DNA from: Jannaschia maritima
GTDB taxonomy: Bacteria; Pseudomonadota; Alphaproteobacteria; Rhodobacterales; Rhodobacteraceae
Length of the DNA: 64,000 nucleotides
Direction: 5' to 3'
NCBI RefSeq assembly: GCF_030973515.1
Contig: NZ_JARGZA010000006.1
Coordinates: forward strand, 161,235 to 225,234
A program made the position numbers and the translations under genes. This document shows positions 21,058 through 30,485 of this stretch, piece after piece. Below the pieces are notes generated by a model, which worked only from the letters and a program-made list of their open reading frames with translations, searched no databases and was not told the DNA's origin. How positions within the stretch are numbered: the first letter of the stretch is position 1; each line of letters starts with the position of its first letter.

Positions 21058-22185
21058 TTATTGTGTAACGCCAGCGGACAGCACGTGGGTGACGAACGGC
21101 CTCGCGCTGCCGTGGTCCCGCGGCGCGGCGAACCCCGCCTCCCGCAGCATCGCGGTGATCCGCGACGGCGCGCGTGCACGTCCCGTTCCCATTGCGAGCG
21201 TGTAGAACGCGAAGTAAGCGTCGCCCGCCCGGTGCGGCCTGTCCCCCCCGGTCATCGGCTCGGACACGACGACGCGCCCGTCCGGGGGCAATGCCGCGCG
21301 GACGGCCTGCAGGAGGGCCATCGCCGTGACGTCGTCGTGGTCGTAGAGGATCCGCACCAGCGTCACCACGTCGGCGCCGGTCGGCAGCGGGTCGTCGCGG
21401 AAGCTGCCCGCCGAAACGGTGGCCCGCCCCTCCAGGCCCGCCTCCGCGAAGCGGGCCCGCGCGCCGGGCACCACCGCGGGCAGATCGAACAGGTGGAGCG
21501 CGGGTCCCGGATGCGCCCGGCCCAGCGCGATCAGGAACGCGCCCGTCCCACCGCCGACGTCCAGCACGCGGCGGGCCCGGGACAGGTCGACCCGCGCCAG
21601 CGTGTCCTGCGCCACGAGGGTCTGGCTGTCGGTCATCAGTTGCGAATAGGTCGCGGCCCGCTGCGGGTCGGCGGCCGCGCCTGCGCCGAACACATAGGGC
21701 CAGAAGGCACTCAGTTCGGTATCGGCCCCCTGCAGCAGGGCGACCGGATCCGCCATGTCGCGATAAAGGACGGGGTGGTGCAGGATCATCCCCTCCAGCC
21801 CCGGCACGCCCAGAAGCGCCGCGCCGCGCCGGGCGATCGCGTACCCTTTCCTGCGGCGTCGCATCAGGGACAGAGCGCAGGCGGCGTCGCACAGCACGGC
21901 CATGCGACGGGCATCGATCCCCGTTCCGTCGGCCAGCGTCGCGGCATCCGCGGGACCATCCATCAACCGATTCAGGAGGCGCAGGCGGACCACGGCCAGG
22001 AGGACCTGGCTGTGCACGAACCCCGCCACCAGATCCATCAGGGCGTCCCCGTCCCGCCGCGCGAAGCGGCGCAGGACGGGCACGCGCGCCACCGCGGCCT
22101 GGACCCGGGGGTCGGCCACCATGCGCACCCAAGTCGGTCCGCGCGGCGTCCGACGTGGCGGAGGGCCTGCGTCGACGACCGCCAC
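21058..22185 (-). CDS. crtF: Demethylspheroidene O-methyltransferase, CrtF
   Basis: SAM-dependent enzyme that methylates the tertiary hydroxyl of 1-hydroxy carotenoids. About 375 residues; N-terminal helical dimerisation region and a C-terminal Rossmann domain with RVLDVGGGTGAFLIALG (about 198-214). Start taken as GTG 22185, two bases past the crtE stop; an ATG inside TWVRMVADPRV (about residue 25) is an alternative. A methylated spheroidene-type carotenoid is the expected product with CrtC and CrtD. Confidence 0.9.
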   Translation of the reverse strand: MAVVDAGPPPRRTPRGPTWVRMVADPRVQAAVARVPVLRRFARRDGDALMDLVAGFVHSQVLLAVVRLRLLNRLMDGPADAATLADGTGIDARRMAVLCDAACALSLMRRRRKGYAIARRGAALLGVPGLEGMILHHPVLYRDMADPVALLQGADTELSAFWPYVFGAGAAADPQRAATYSQLMTDSQTLVAQDTLARVDLSRARRVLDVGGGTGAFLIALGRAHPGPALHLFDLPAVVPGARARFAEAGLEGRATVSAGSFRDDPLPTGADVVTLVRILYDHDDVTAMALLQAVRAALPPDGRVVVSEPMTGGDRPHRAGDAYFAFYTLAMGTGRARAPSRITAMLREAGFAAPRDHGSARPFVTHVLSAGVTQ

Positions 22186-22187
22186 GG

Positions 22188-23054
22188 CTATTCGGCGGGG
22201 GTGCGGCGATGCGCGGGGGTCAGGGCCTGTGCGGTGCGCCGCACCATCGCGGCCAGCGCCGCCTCGCCCGGGCAGGCGGGGATCGACGCGATGGCGCCCG
22301 ACAGCGTGTCCTCCAACAAGCGGGTGGCGCCGTCGATGCCGTGCTCGACCACAGCCGAGGGGCGGCCCCGACGTTCGTCCTGGCCGGCGGGCTTGCCGGT
22401 CTCCGCTTCCGGACGCAGCACGTCCAGCAGGTCGTCGGCGACTTGGAACGCGCGCCCGATGCGGGAACCCAGTTCGGTCCAGGGCTCCGGGTCGTGACCC
22501 GCCGCGATGGCCCCCATGCGCGTCGCGGCGATGAACAACGCGCCGGTCTTCGCCTCGTGGTAGGTCGCCAGGTCGATGGCGGGCTCCGATTCCCAGCCCT
22601 GGCCCGCGCAGATGCCGCCCGGCATGCCGGTGCGATGCGCCAGCTCCATCACCAGCGGCAGCGCACGGGCAGGCGCCGCGCGGCCCGCCGCCTCGAACCC
22701 CGCGACGATAAGGCTGTCGCCGGCCAGCACGGCCAAGGGCTGGCCGAAGGCCACGTGAACGCTGGGCTTGCCGCGACGGACGGAGGCGTCGTCGAAACAA
22801 GGCAGGTCGTCGTGGACGAGGGACGCGCAGTGGATCAACTCGATCGCCACGCCAGCGGCGTCGGCATCGGCGCGGTCGGCCCCGCAGGCGGCCGCCACCG
22901 ACAGGCAGATCGTCGGACGGATCCGCGCGCCGCCGGGCTTAACGGCGTGGATCATCGCCGCCGCGAGACCGGCGGGGGCCCGACGGGCGGTCGCGCGGTC
23001 CAACGCGGCGTCGATCGCGCCTTCGATCCGGGTTGACAGGTCGCCTGGAGTCAT
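22188..23054 (-). CDS. crtE: Geranylgeranyl diphosphate synthase, CrtE
   Basis: Trans-isoprenyl diphosphate synthase making C20 precursor for carotenoids and the BChl tail. 288 residues with the first aspartate-rich motif HDDLPCFDDA (about 82-91) and the second QVADDLLDV (about 208-216). First gene of the leftward superoperon, just downstream of two PpsR operators, 20 bases from the nearer. Confidence 0.95.
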   Translation of the reverse strand: MTPGDLSTRIEGAIDAALDRATARRAPAGLAAAMIHAVKPGGARIRPTICLSVAAACGADRADADAAGVAIELIHCASLVHDDLPCFDDASVRRGKPSVHVAFGQPLAVLAGDSLIVAGFEAAGRAAPARALPLVMELAHRTGMPGGICAGQGWESEPAIDLATYHEAKTGALFIAATRMGAIAAGHDPEPWTELGSRIGRAFQVADDLLDVLRPEAETGKPAGQDERRGRPSAVVEHGIDGATRLLEDTLSGAIASIPACPGEAALAAMVRRTAQALTPAHRRTPAE

Positions 23055-23073
23055 TCCGTCACCTCCGCCGATA

Positions 23074-23091
23074 TGTCATTGAAAGATGACA
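23074..23091. promoter_or_regulatory. PpsR/CrtJ operator 1, crtE-crtD intergenic
   Basis: TGTCATTGAAAGATGACA, exact TGT-N12-ACA with five-base arms (TGTCA/TGACA). It lies 20 bases before the crtE start and five bases from a second site, a spacing suited to cooperative binding. Confidence 0.8.
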
Positions 23092-23096
23092 GATGG

Positions 23097-23114
23097 TGTT
23101 CCATGATGTTGACA
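23097..23114. promoter_or_regulatory. PpsR/CrtJ operator 2, crtE-crtD intergenic
   Basis: TGTTCCATGATGTTGACA, exact TGT-N12-ACA, 32 bases before the crtD ATG. Its end makes TTGACA (23109-23114) on the plus strand, also half of an inverted pair with TGTCAA at 23126-23131. The pair of operators controls both divergent carotenoid transcripts. Confidence 0.75.
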
Positions 23115-23145
23115 CTGGCCTATCCTGTCAACGGGGGTGGACGGC

Positions 23146-24657
23146 ATGACCCGCATCGTCGTCATCGGGGCCGGCATCGGTGGCCTGACCGCCGCCATGC
23201 GCCTCGCCCATGCGGGGCTGGACGTCACCGTGCTGGACGCGGCGGAGGCACCGGGCGGCAAGATGCGCACCGTGCCGTCCGCTGCCGGTCCCGTGGATGC
23301 GGGACCTACGGTGCTGACGCTACGCGACTACTTCGCGGGGGCCTTCGATGCCTCCGGCGCCTCGTTGGAGGCGGAGGTGTCCCTGACGCCGTTGGACACG
23401 CTGGCACGTCACCATTGGAATGACGGATCGCCGCTCGACCTCCATCCGGACGCGGACCGATCGCGCGACGCCATCGGCCTATGGGCCGGCGCGGGGGCGG
23501 CCCGCGACTTCGCGCGGTTCGACGCCACCGCCCGCGCCCTGTTCGACGCGTTCGAGGGGCCGATGATGCGCGCGGTGGACCCCGCGCCCCTGCGGGCGGC
23601 TTGGCGGTCCGCCGTCCGCCCCGCCACCCTGCCCCCGCTGCGCCCCGGCTTGTCCCTGGCCGCCCTCCTGCGCGCCCGCTTCCGCGACCGGCGATTGCAG
23701 CAGTTGTTCGGCCGCTACGCCACTTATGTCGGCGGCGATCCCAGGCAGTCGCCCGCGGTCCTGTCGGTGATCTGGCATGCGGAGTCGCGCGGTGTCTGGG
23801 CGGTCGAGGGCGGCATGCACGCCCTGGCCCACGCAATGCGGCGCGTGGCGGAACGGGCGGGGGCGGCGTTCCGCTTCGGCACGAAGGCCGGGCGGATCGT
23901 TCTGCGGGACGGTCGCGTGACGGGCGTCCTGACCGACGGGGGCGAGGTGCCGGCCGACGTCGTCGTCCACAACGGCGACCCCAACGCCCTGCGTACCGGC
24001 CTGCTGGGGGATGCGGTGGCGGGCGCGGCGCTGGACCGGGGCACGCAGCCGCGCAGCCTGTCGGCCTTCGTGTGGTCCTTCGCCGCGCGCGCGGCGCAGC
24101 CCCCCGGACAACGCCATTCCGTGTTCTTCGCCCGCGACCCGGAGGCGGAGTTCGAGGACATCGCCCGCGGCCGCCTGCCGCGGGATCCGACCCTGTACGT
24201 CCATGCGCAGGACCACGGACACCCGCCCGGCGCCCGCGCCCGGTACGAGATCATCGTCAACGGGCCGCCCCGCCGCGGCACCACACCCGACCCCGAGGAG
24301 GCGACGCAATGCCAGAGGATCACGTTCGACATGCTGGACCGGATGGGGTTGCGCTTCGCGGAACGGCCCGACCCGACCGCGCTGACGGCGCCGGAGGACT
24401 TCGGCAGGATGTTCCCGGGGTCTATGGGGTCCCTGTACGGCCGCAGCCCGCACGGAACGCTGGCGCCGTTCCACCGCCCCAGGGCGCGGACGAAGGTGCC
24501 GGGGCTGTACCAATGCGGGGGGGGCATCCATCCGGGGCCTGGGATCCCGATGGCCTCCCTGTCCGGCCAGCACGCGGCCGCGGCGATCATGCGGGACCGC
24601 GCTTCGACGCGACGGTTCCGCCCGGCGGCTATGGTTGGTGGTACGTCGACGGCCTGA
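23146..24657 (+). CDS. crtD: Methoxyneurosporene/1-hydroxycarotenoid 3,4-desaturase, CrtD
   Basis: FAD-dependent phytoene-desaturase-family enzyme. 503 residues from ATG 23146 ([21 protein letters not shown]) with the dinucleotide motif at the N-terminus and the C-terminal [22 protein letters not shown] motif (about 455-476) of bacterial carotenoid desaturases. GGGGGTGG precedes the ATG. After [10 protein letters not shown], where homologues usually end, the frame runs on for about 17 residues into the coding region of crtC, giving a 145-base overlap. Confidence 0.92.
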   Translation: MTRIVVIGAGIGGLTAAMRLAHAGLDVTVLDAAEAPGGKMRTVPSAAGPVDAGPTVLTLRDYFAGAFDASGASLEAEVSLTPLDTLARHHWNDGSPLDLHPDADRSRDAIGLWAGAGAARDFARFDATARALFDAFEGPMMRAVDPAPLRAAWRSAVRPATLPPLRPGLSLAALLRARFRDRRLQQLFGRYATYVGGDPRQSPAVLSVIWHAESRGVWAVEGGMHALAHAMRRVAERAGAAFRFGTKAGRIVLRDGRVTGVLTDGGEVPADVVVHNGDPNALRTGLLGDAVAGAALDRGTQPRSLSAFVWSFAARAAQPPGQRHSVFFARDPEAEFEDIARGRLPRDPTLYVHAQDHGHPPGARARYEIIVNGPPRRGTTPDPEEATQCQRITFDMLDRMGLRFAERPDPTALTAPEDFGRMFPGSMGSLYGRSPHGTLAPFHRPRARTKVPGLYQCGGGIHPGPGIPMASLSGQHAAAAIMRDRASTRRFRPAAMVGGTSTA

Positions 24658-25523
24658 GCGCGGACGGCAGCCGCGCCATATCGGTCATCGCGTTCATCGG
24701 GTCCGTCTTCTCGCCCTGGTACGGATGGTCGGGCCGGACGGACCCGACGAACAACGTCTGCGTCAACGTCCTGATGTCCGGCCCCGGCGGGCGGTGGACG
24801 ATGACGGACCGGGGCCGGGCCGCCCTGCACCAGGCGCCCGAGCGCATCGAGATGGGCCCGTCGTCGCTGCACTGGGACGGGACACGGCTCGCCATCGAGT
24901 TGGACGAGGTCGCGACCCCGCACCTGACGCCGATCAAGGGTCGGGTCACGATCACGCCCCGCGGCGTCACGGGGATCGAGGCCGCGCTGAAACCCGATGG
25001 CAGCCACGTCTGGCGACCCCTGGCGCCCGCATCGGACATCCGGGTGGAGATCGACCGCCCCGGCTGGACCTGGGACGGCCACGGCTATCTGGACAGCAAC
25101 TTCGGCACGGCGCCACTGGAGCAGGACTTCGCCTATTGGCATTGGGGCCGGTTCCCCGTGCCCGACGGACGCGTGATCTTCTACGAGTCGGAGCTGCGCG
25201 ACGGGACCGAGACGCGGATCGCGCTGCACTTCGACGACCACGGCAACGCGCGCGAGATCGAGGCCCCACCGTTGCAAAGGATGCCTCGGTCCGCCTGGGC
25301 CCTGCGGCGCGAGACGCGCTGCGACACGGGCCATGCGCCCCGCCCGGTGCAGTCCATGATCTCCGCCCCGTTCTACCAGCGCGCGGTCGTCGATACCGTG
25401 ATCCACGGGCACCGCACGCAGGGTGTTTGGGAAGCGTTCGACGGCGATCGGTTCCAGGCCTGGTGGATGAAGCCCCTGCTGGCCCTGCGCGTGCCCCGGC
25501 GGGCGGGGTGGCGCCGGGACTAG
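24513..25523 (+). CDS. crtC: Hydroxyneurosporene synthase (carotenoid 1,2-hydratase), CrtC
   Basis: Adds water across the terminal double bond of acyclic carotenoids. The family region begins [20 protein letters not shown] (24594) and continues through [15 protein letters not shown] and [21 protein letters not shown]. From 24594 about 309 residues remain, near the usual length. The only standard in-frame start before it is ATG 24513, which adds 27 residues that are crtD read in another frame. The true start is therefore uncertain. Confidence 0.88.
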   Translation: MRGGHPSGAWDPDGLPVRPARGRGDHAGPRFDATVPPGGYGWWYVDGLSADGSRAISVIAFIGSVFSPWYGWSGRTDPTNNVCVNVLMSGPGGRWTMTDRGRAALHQAPERIEMGPSSLHWDGTRLAIELDEVATPHLTPIKGRVTITPRGVTGIEAALKPDGSHVWRPLAPASDIRVEIDRPGWTWDGHGYLDSNFGTAPLEQDFAYWHWGRFPVPDGRVIFYESELRDGTETRIALHFDDHGNAREIEAPPLQRMPRSAWALRRETRCDTGHAPRPVQSMISAPFYQRAVVDTVIHGHRTQGVWEAFDGDRFQAWWMKPLLALRVPRRAGWRRD

Positions 25524-25564
25524 GGCTTCCCATATGGGGTCCTGACGCGAGCGAGGGGCACGAC

Positions 25565-26128
25565 ATGGGCGAACACAACGACTTTCCGGGCTGGCACGGG
25601 ACCACCATCGTCGGGGTGAAGCGCGGGGGCCGGGTCGTGATCGCGGGCGACGGTCAGGTCACGCAGGGCCAGGCCACCGTGATGAAGGGCAACGCCCGCA
25701 AGGTGCGTCGCCTGTCACCGGGCGGCCACGACGTCGTGGCGGGCTTCGCCGGATCGACGGCCGATGCCTTCACCCTGCTCGAGAAGCTGGAGGCGAAGCT
25801 GGAAGCGCATCCGGGCCAATTGCAGCGCGCCTGCGTGGAGCTGGCGAAGGATTGGCGCACGGACAAGTACCTGCAGAAGCTGGAGGCCATGCTGATCGTG
25901 ACGGACGGCACCGAGCTTCTGGTCGTGACCGGCGCGGGCGACGTCCTGGCGCCCGAGCACGACGTGGCCGCCATCGGGTCGGGCGGAAACTACGCGCTGG
26001 CCGCCGCGCGCGGGCTGATGGCCACCGACCTGGATGCCGAAGCCGTGGCCCGTCGGGCCATGGCGATCGCCGCCGAGATCTGCGTCTATACGAACGGCAC
26101 CCTGACGATGGAGGCGATCGGCGGATGA
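25565..26128 (+). CDS. hslV: ATP-dependent protease subunit HslV
   Basis: Proteolytic core of the HslUV (ClpQY) heat-shock protease. 187 residues. A 12-residue leader ([12 protein letters not shown]) precedes the catalytic Thr of [10 protein letters not shown], so the N-terminal threonine must be exposed by processing, as in other alphaproteobacterial HslV. GAGGGG lies upstream of the ATG. Starts 41 bases after crtC, marking the end of the photosynthesis cluster. Its partner hslU lies 1.6 kb away behind two unrelated genes. Confidence 0.95.
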   Translation: MGEHNDFPGWHGTTIVGVKRGGRVVIAGDGQVTQGQATVMKGNARKVRRLSPGGHDVVAGFAGSTADAFTLLEKLEAKLEAHPGQLQRACVELAKDWRTDKYLQKLEAMLIVTDGTELLVVTGAGDVLAPEHDVAAIGSGGNYALAAARGLMATDLDAEAVARRAMAIAAEICVYTNGTLTMEAIGG

Positions 26129-27207
26129 TCGACCGCGACGACCTGCGTGCCGCCGTGGCCGCGGGCACGATCACGGAAGCGCAGGCCGCCCGCATCGTCG
26201 ACCTGTCCGCCATGCGGCGCGACGCGCGCGTGGGCGCGTCCGGCGCGGACGAACCCTTCGCGCTGTTCCGTGGGTTCAACGAGATCTTCATCCTGGTGGG
26301 ACTGGCGATCCTGGGCTTCGGCTGGCTGGGCTTCTGGGCGATCGCGGCGGGCACGTCGAACGGCTTCGGCGCGGTATGGACGATCGGCACGCTCTGCACT
26401 TTCGTGGTGGTCGGCCTGCTGTCGGAATACTTCGTACGCCGCCGCCGCATGGTGGCCCCCGCCATAGCACTGTCTATCGCCTGGACCGTCGCGGCCGGCT
26501 GGCTGTGGCTGGTGCAGCTCGAGTCCTTCACCATCCTCGGCGGCATCAGGCCGGGACGGGTCGCCCTGGTCGCCGCGCTGACGGGGGCGACGGTATTCGC
26601 GTACTGGCTGCGCTACCGCGTGCCCTTCGCGATGGCGCTGATCGCGCTCGCCGCCTTCGCCACGGTGCTGTTCTTGCTGTCCGCCGTCTCGGGCGAGACC
26701 ATCGCGTCGGCCGAGGTCTTCCTGCTGTCGGGAACGGGACCCTTCGCGTGGGGCACCATCCTGCTGGGGATCGGCCTGTTCGCGATGGCGATGCGGTTCG
26801 ACATGTCCGACCCCCACCGGATGACCCTGCGTTCGGCCAACGGCTTCTGGCTGCACGTCGTGGCCGCCCCCGCCATCGTGAACACCGTCGCCATCACCCT
26901 GCTGGCGGGGGGCGAGGGCGATCCGGCGGCGTGGCGCATGCTGGTCCTGTCGGCGTTCCTCGTGGCGATGGCGCTGATCGCGGTGATCATCGACCGGCGC
27001 TCCTCCCTCGTATCGAGCGCGGGCTACATCGTGGTGCTGGCAGGCATCGCGGGATCCGGCATCGGGGTCGTCACGTCCGTGCTGGCGATCGGTGTCGCCC
27101 TGTTGATCCTGGGCGCGCAGTGGGTCCGCATCCGCGCCGCCCTGCTGCGGCGGGTGGGGGGCTGGCTGCCTCTCGACCGCCTGCCCCCCGCCCATTTCAC
27201 GGAATGA
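26125..27207 (+). CDS. DUF2157-like multi-spanning membrane protein
   Basis: 360 residues, with a short soluble N-terminal helical region ([27 protein letters not shown]) followed by about ten hydrophobic segments. The N-terminal [13 protein letters not shown] pattern followed by many helices resembles DUF2157 membrane proteins, whose role is unknown. ATG 26125 overlaps the hslV stop (ATGA), so it is translated with hslV. Its 3' end is four bases from the convergent DM13 gene. Confidence 0.6.
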   Translation: MIDRDDLRAAVAAGTITEAQAARIVDLSAMRRDARVGASGADEPFALFRGFNEIFILVGLAILGFGWLGFWAIAAGTSNGFGAVWTIGTLCTFVVVGLLSEYFVRRRRMVAPAIALSIAWTVAAGWLWLVQLESFTILGGIRPGRVALVAALTGATVFAYWLRYRVPFAMALIALAAFATVLFLLSAVSGETIASAEVFLLSGTGPFAWGTILLGIGLFAMAMRFDMSDPHRMTLRSANGFWLHVVAAPAIVNTVAITLLAGGEGDPAAWRMLVLSAFLVAMALIAVIIDRRSSLVSSAGYIVVLAGIAGSGIGVVTSVLAIGVALLILGAQWVRIRAALLRRVGGWLPLDRLPPAHFTE

Positions 27208-27211
27208 CGGA

Positions 27212-27601
27212 TCAGCCGCCCAGCTTGGCGACGCCCAAGGGCACGTTGTACTGTTCGCACCAGATCCAGACCTCGTTGTACTCGGAAGGATCGATGCCCG
27301 CGGGGATGGTGTAGCTGGACGCGCCCTGGGTGTTCTTCAGCAGGCCCATCAGCGTATTCGGGTCGTAGCCGTCGCGGCCCAGCGCGACCTTCGGGTCCGG
27401 CGCGCTGCCGAAGCGAAAGTCGTCAAGCAGGTTCACCTGGTTGCCCGCGACCTCCGCGGTGCCGCCGATGCCGTAGCGCGCGGCCCCGGTGAAGGTGCCC
27501 AGGCGCCCATGGCCTCCCGCCATGGCGGGTAAGGTGACGTGGGCGGCGGCCAAGGCCGTGCCGAGGGTGGACATGCGGGTCAGGAAGGTTCTGCGGTCCA
27601 T
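27212..27601 (-). CDS. Tat-exported DM13-domain protein
   Basis: 129 residues with a twin-arginine-type signal ([10 protein letters not shown], cleavage near PAMAGG) and a C-terminal DM13-like domain: [28 protein letters not shown] and the terminal [21 protein letters not shown]13 domains are thought to act in electron transfer or redox at extracytoplasmic sites, with the conserved Cys. Divergent from hslU. Substrate and partner unknown. Confidence 0.7.
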   Translation of the reverse strand: MDRRTFLTRMSTLGTALAAAHVTLPAMAGGHGRLGTFTGAARYGIGGTAEVAGNQVNLLDDFRFGSAPDPKVALGRDGYDPNTLMGLLKNTQGASSYTIPAGIDPSEYNEVWIWCEQYNVPLGVAKLGG

Positions 27602-27690
27602 CGGGTATCCTCCGAAGCGATGGTTGTGTCTTCCCGACGATGCGCCGCGACGATCCGTCTGGCTACCCGCCGCACGCCGATGTGACGGAC

Positions 27691-27719
27691 GTTGCGTTTC
27701 CGTGAACGCCGCTTATCTG
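27691..27719 (+). promoter_or_regulatory. Possible RpoH (heat-shock) promoter of hslU
   Basis: CTTATCTG (27712-27719) matches the alphaproteobacterial RpoH -10 pattern CYTATNTG, with GTTGCG (27691-27696) 15 bases upstream as a partial -35. The ATG is six bases beyond, so the leader would be very short. The -35 is a weak match; read as a candidate only. Confidence 0.35.
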
Positions 27720-27725
27720 CGCCCC

Positions 27726-29024
27726 ATGACCGACCTGACCCCCCGCGAGATCGTCTCCGAACTCGACCGCTTCGTCATCGGACAGGCCGACGCCAAGCGT
27801 GCCGTCGCCGTTGCCCTGCGCAATCGTTGGCGGCGCCAGCGGCTGGACGACGACCTGAAGGACGAGGTCTATCCCAAGAACATCCTGATGATCGGCCCGA
27901 CCGGCGTCGGCAAGACCGAGATTTCGCGCCGGCTGGCCAAGTTGGCGCGCGCACCCTTCCTGAAGGTGGAGGCGACGAAGTTCACGGAGGTCGGCTATGT
28001 CGGTCGGGACGTCGAGCAGATCGTCCGCGATTTGGTCGAGGCCGCGATCACGATGGTCCGCGACCGCATGCGCGACGAGGTGAAGACGAAGGCCCACGAC
28101 GCCGCCGAGGAGCGCGTGATCACGGCCCTGGCCGGACAGGATGCCCGCGACGGGACCCGCGAGGCGTTCCGCCGCAAGTTGCGGACGGGCGAGTTGGACG
28201 ACAAGGTGATCGAGTTGGAGTTGCAGGACACGTCCAACCCCATGGGCATGGCGATCCCCGGTCAGCCCGGGATGGATCAGATGGCCAATCTGGGCGAGTT
28301 GTTCGGAAAGGCGTTCCAGCGCACCATCAAGCGCCGCATGACGGTCGCCGCCAGCTACGAGGCGCTGATCGACGAGGAGGCCGACAAGCTGCTGGACGAC
28401 GAGACGGTGAAGCGCGAGGCCATCCGTGCGGTGGAGCAGGACGGCATCGTCTTCCTGGACGAGATCGACAAGGTCTGCGCCCGGTCCGATGCGCGGGGCG
28501 CGGATGTCAGCCGCGAGGGGGTGCAGCGCGATCTGCTTCCCCTGATCGAAGGCACCAGTGTCAGCACGAAGCACGGCACCGTCAAGACGGACCACATCCT
28601 GTTCATCGCATCGGGCGCGTTCCACGTCGCGAAGCCCAGCGACCTGCTGCCCGAGTTGCAGGGCCGCCTGCCGATCCGGGTCGAACTGCGGCCGCTGACC
28701 GAGGCCGACTTCGTCCGCATCCTGACGGAAACGGACAACGCCCTGACCCGCCAGTACGCCGCCTTGATGGGCACGGAGGACGTGTCCGTCACCTTCACCG
28801 AGGACGGCATCGCCGCCTTGGCCCGCGTGGCCGCGCAGGTGAACCAATCGGTCGAGAACATCGGGGCGCGGCGGCTCTATACCGTGTTGGAGCGGGTGTT
28901 CGAGGACCTGTCCTTCGATGCCCCCGACAAGGGCGGAGCGGAGGTGGTGGTGGACGCCGCCTTCGTGGACGGCCAGGTGGCGGAACTCGCGCAATCGGCG
29001 GACCTGTCCCGCTACGTCCTGTAA
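27726..29024 (+). CDS. hslU: HslUV unfoldase ATPase subunit HslU
   Basis: AAA+ unfoldase that feeds substrates to HslV. 432 residues, family-normal: Walker [10 protein letters not shown] (about 57-65), a GYVGRDVE pore loop (about 88-95), an intermediate I-domain (about 110-230), Walker [10 protein letters not shown] (about 242-250) and the C-terminal LSRYVL tail that docks on HslV. ATG 27726 begins [20 protein letters not shown]. Convergent with smr. Confidence 0.96.
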   Translation: MTDLTPREIVSELDRFVIGQADAKRAVAVALRNRWRRQRLDDDLKDEVYPKNILMIGPTGVGKTEISRRLAKLARAPFLKVEATKFTEVGYVGRDVEQIVRDLVEAAITMVRDRMRDEVKTKAHDAAEERVITALAGQDARDGTREAFRRKLRTGELDDKVIELELQDTSNPMGMAIPGQPGMDQMANLGELFGKAFQRTIKRRMTVAASYEALIDEEADKLLDDETVKREAIRAVEQDGIVFLDEIDKVCARSDARGADVSREGVQRDLLPLIEGTSVSTKHGTVKTDHILFIASGAFHVAKPSDLLPELQGRLPIRVELRPLTEADFVRILTETDNALTRQYAALMGTEDVSVTFTEDGIAALARVAAQVNQSVENIGARRLYTVLERVFEDLSFDAPDKGGAEVVVDAAFVDGQVAELAQSADLSRYVL

Positions 29025-29087
29025 GGAAACGGAACGTCGACCCAGGCGGTTCCTCGGGCAGATCTTCAGGGTGACGGTTCTCCCCGC

Positions 29088-29672
29088 CTAGCGTCGCAGA
29101 TAGACGTAGTACGCACCTTCCCCGCCGTGGCTGCGATGCGCCTGCGCGACCTGCAGGATCATCGGCGACAGGGGTGGCATCCGCAGCCATTGCGGGACCT
29201 GGTGCTTCAGCACGCCGAACCGCGTCGGGATGGGACCGTCGTCGGCGCGGCGCTTTCCCTTCCCCGTCACGACCAGCAGCAACCGCTTGCCCCGTGCACG
29301 GCAAGACTGCACGAAATCGATCAGTTCGGGGTGAGCCACCTCCAGCGTCATCCCGTGCAGGTCCAGCTTCGCCTCCGGGCGCAGCTTGCCCGCCTTCAGG
29401 CGATGGAACGCCTTGGCGTCCATCGTCACCGGCTGCGCGGCCAACCGTTGCGCGAGCGGGGCCATGACGTCGTGGGTGGACCGTGTGCCGCCTGCCGCCT
29501 GGGCGATGCGGAACCGTGGCACCGTCGCGGGTGCCGGGCGCGGGGCGGGCGCGGGCCGCGCGGGATCGGAGTCCGGATCGGGGCGCACGTCCCGCATGCC
29601 CCGGCCCAAGGGATCCGCCGTCTTACGATAGGCGTTCCACGCCGCGCGGTCCGCCTCCGACAGGCGCCTCAT
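29088..29672 (-). CDS. Smr-domain protein
   Basis: 194 residues with a disordered Pro/Ala-rich N-terminal half and a C-terminal Smr (MutS2-type) domain: KLDLHGMTLEVAH (about 100-112), LLLVVTGKGKRR, GVLKHQVPQWL and GGEGAYYVYLRR. Smr domains bind or nick nucleic acid; a cellular role here is unassigned. ATG 29672 overlaps the mltA stop (ATGA). Standard companion of mltA and tim44 in alphaproteobacteria. Confidence 0.88.
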   Translation of the reverse strand: MRRLSEADRAAWNAYRKTADPLGRGMRDVRPDPDSDPARPAPAPRPAPATVPRFRIAQAAGGTRSTHDVMAPLAQRLAAQPVTMDAKAFHRLKAGKLRPEAKLDLHGMTLEVAHPELIDFVQSCRARGKRLLLVVTGKGKRRADDGPIPTRFGVLKHQVPQWLRMPPLSPMILQVAQAHRSHGGEGAYYVYLRR

Positions 29673-30484
29673 GGCCGCGCCAGGATCGTCATGCGCCCCC
29701 GCGCGTTCAACCGTCCGGCCCGGTCCCCCGCGGCATCGCCCGTTCCGCAGAACAGGTCGATCCGCCCCGGGCCGGTGATCGCGCTGCCGGTGTCCTGGGC
29801 CACGCAGATCCGGCGGATCGGATCGGGACCGTCGATCGACAACCACACCAGGGATCCCAGGGGCACATGAGCGGGATCGATGGCGATGCTGCGCAGGGAC
29901 GTCAGCGGAACGCCCGCCGTGCCGATGGGGCCCAGCGCCGGATCGGTGTCCAGGAGGCGGAACATGACGTAGGATGGGTTGCGCCGCATGGTCGCGCGCC
30001 CGCCATCGGGCTGCGCCCGCAACCAACCTGCCACCGCCCGGGCCGTGATCGTGTCGGCATCCAGATGCCCCGCCTCGATCAACAGCCGGCCCAGTGAAAC
30101 ATAAGGGTGCCCGTTTCGACCGGCATAGCCGACGCGCAGGTCGCTGCCGTCCTCCAATGCTATGCGTCCCGATCCCTGCACCTGCAGGACGAAGCGGTCC
30201 ACGGGATCCCGCAGCCAAAGCAATTCGCGCCCGGCCAGCAGGTCGCCGTCCTCGATGGCGGCGCGGGACGCCGTGATGCCGCCCGGGGGCACGGCGTGAA
30301 TGGGAACGGGATAGGCGTCGGACCGACGACGGGCGCCCCGCAACTCGGGCTCGTAGTAGCCCGTCACATGGACGACGACCGTCCGTTCCGGCCGGATCCC
30401 GGGGGGAAGGCGATCGATCCAGGGGTCCGTTCCGTCCCAGCCGTCCAGGTCCGACGGAGCATGCACCGCGGTCGCGGCGCACAT
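29669..30484 (-). CDS. mltA: MltA-type lytic transglycosylase, short form
   Basis: Cleaves peptidoglycan to 1,6-anhydro products. The catalytic domain is present: HVTGYYEPELRG, LQVQGSGRI, GYAGRNGHPYVSLGR and the 3D-type end AQDTGSAITGPGRIDLFCG with the catalytic Asp. At 271 residues it is clearly shorter than family members I know (350 or more): the N-terminal part before GYYEPEL is reduced to about 40 residues and no signal peptide is visible. It may be an internal deletion, a missed upstream part, or an unexported protein. Starts two bases after tim44 ends. Confidence 0.8.
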   Translation of the reverse strand: MCAATAVHAPSDLDGWDGTDPWIDRLPPGIRPERTVVVHVTGYYEPELRGARRRSDAYPVPIHAVPPGGITASRAAIEDGDLLAGRELLWLRDPVDRFVLQVQGSGRIALEDGSDLRVGYAGRNGHPYVSLGRLLIEAGHLDADTITARAVAGWLRAQPDGGRATMRRNPSYVMFRLLDTDPALGPIGTAGVPLTSLRSIAIDPAHVPLGSLVWLSIDGPDPIRRICVAQDTGSAITGPGRIDLFCGTGDAAGDRAGRLNARGRMTILARP

Positions 30485-30485
30485 G

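Noticed and set aside
21062..21080. A further TGT...ACA pair at the end of crtF
   Set aside because: The gap is 13 bases, not 12, and it lies inside coding sequence.
23109..23131. TTGACA-N11-TGTCAA inverted repeat as a third PpsR operator
   Set aside because: The half-sites point outward, opposite to TGT-N12-ACA, and overlap operator 2; more likely overlapping -35 elements.
25506..25535. Heat-shock promoter for hslV based on TCCCATAT
   Set aside because: No acceptable -35 at the needed spacing; overlaps the crtC stop region.
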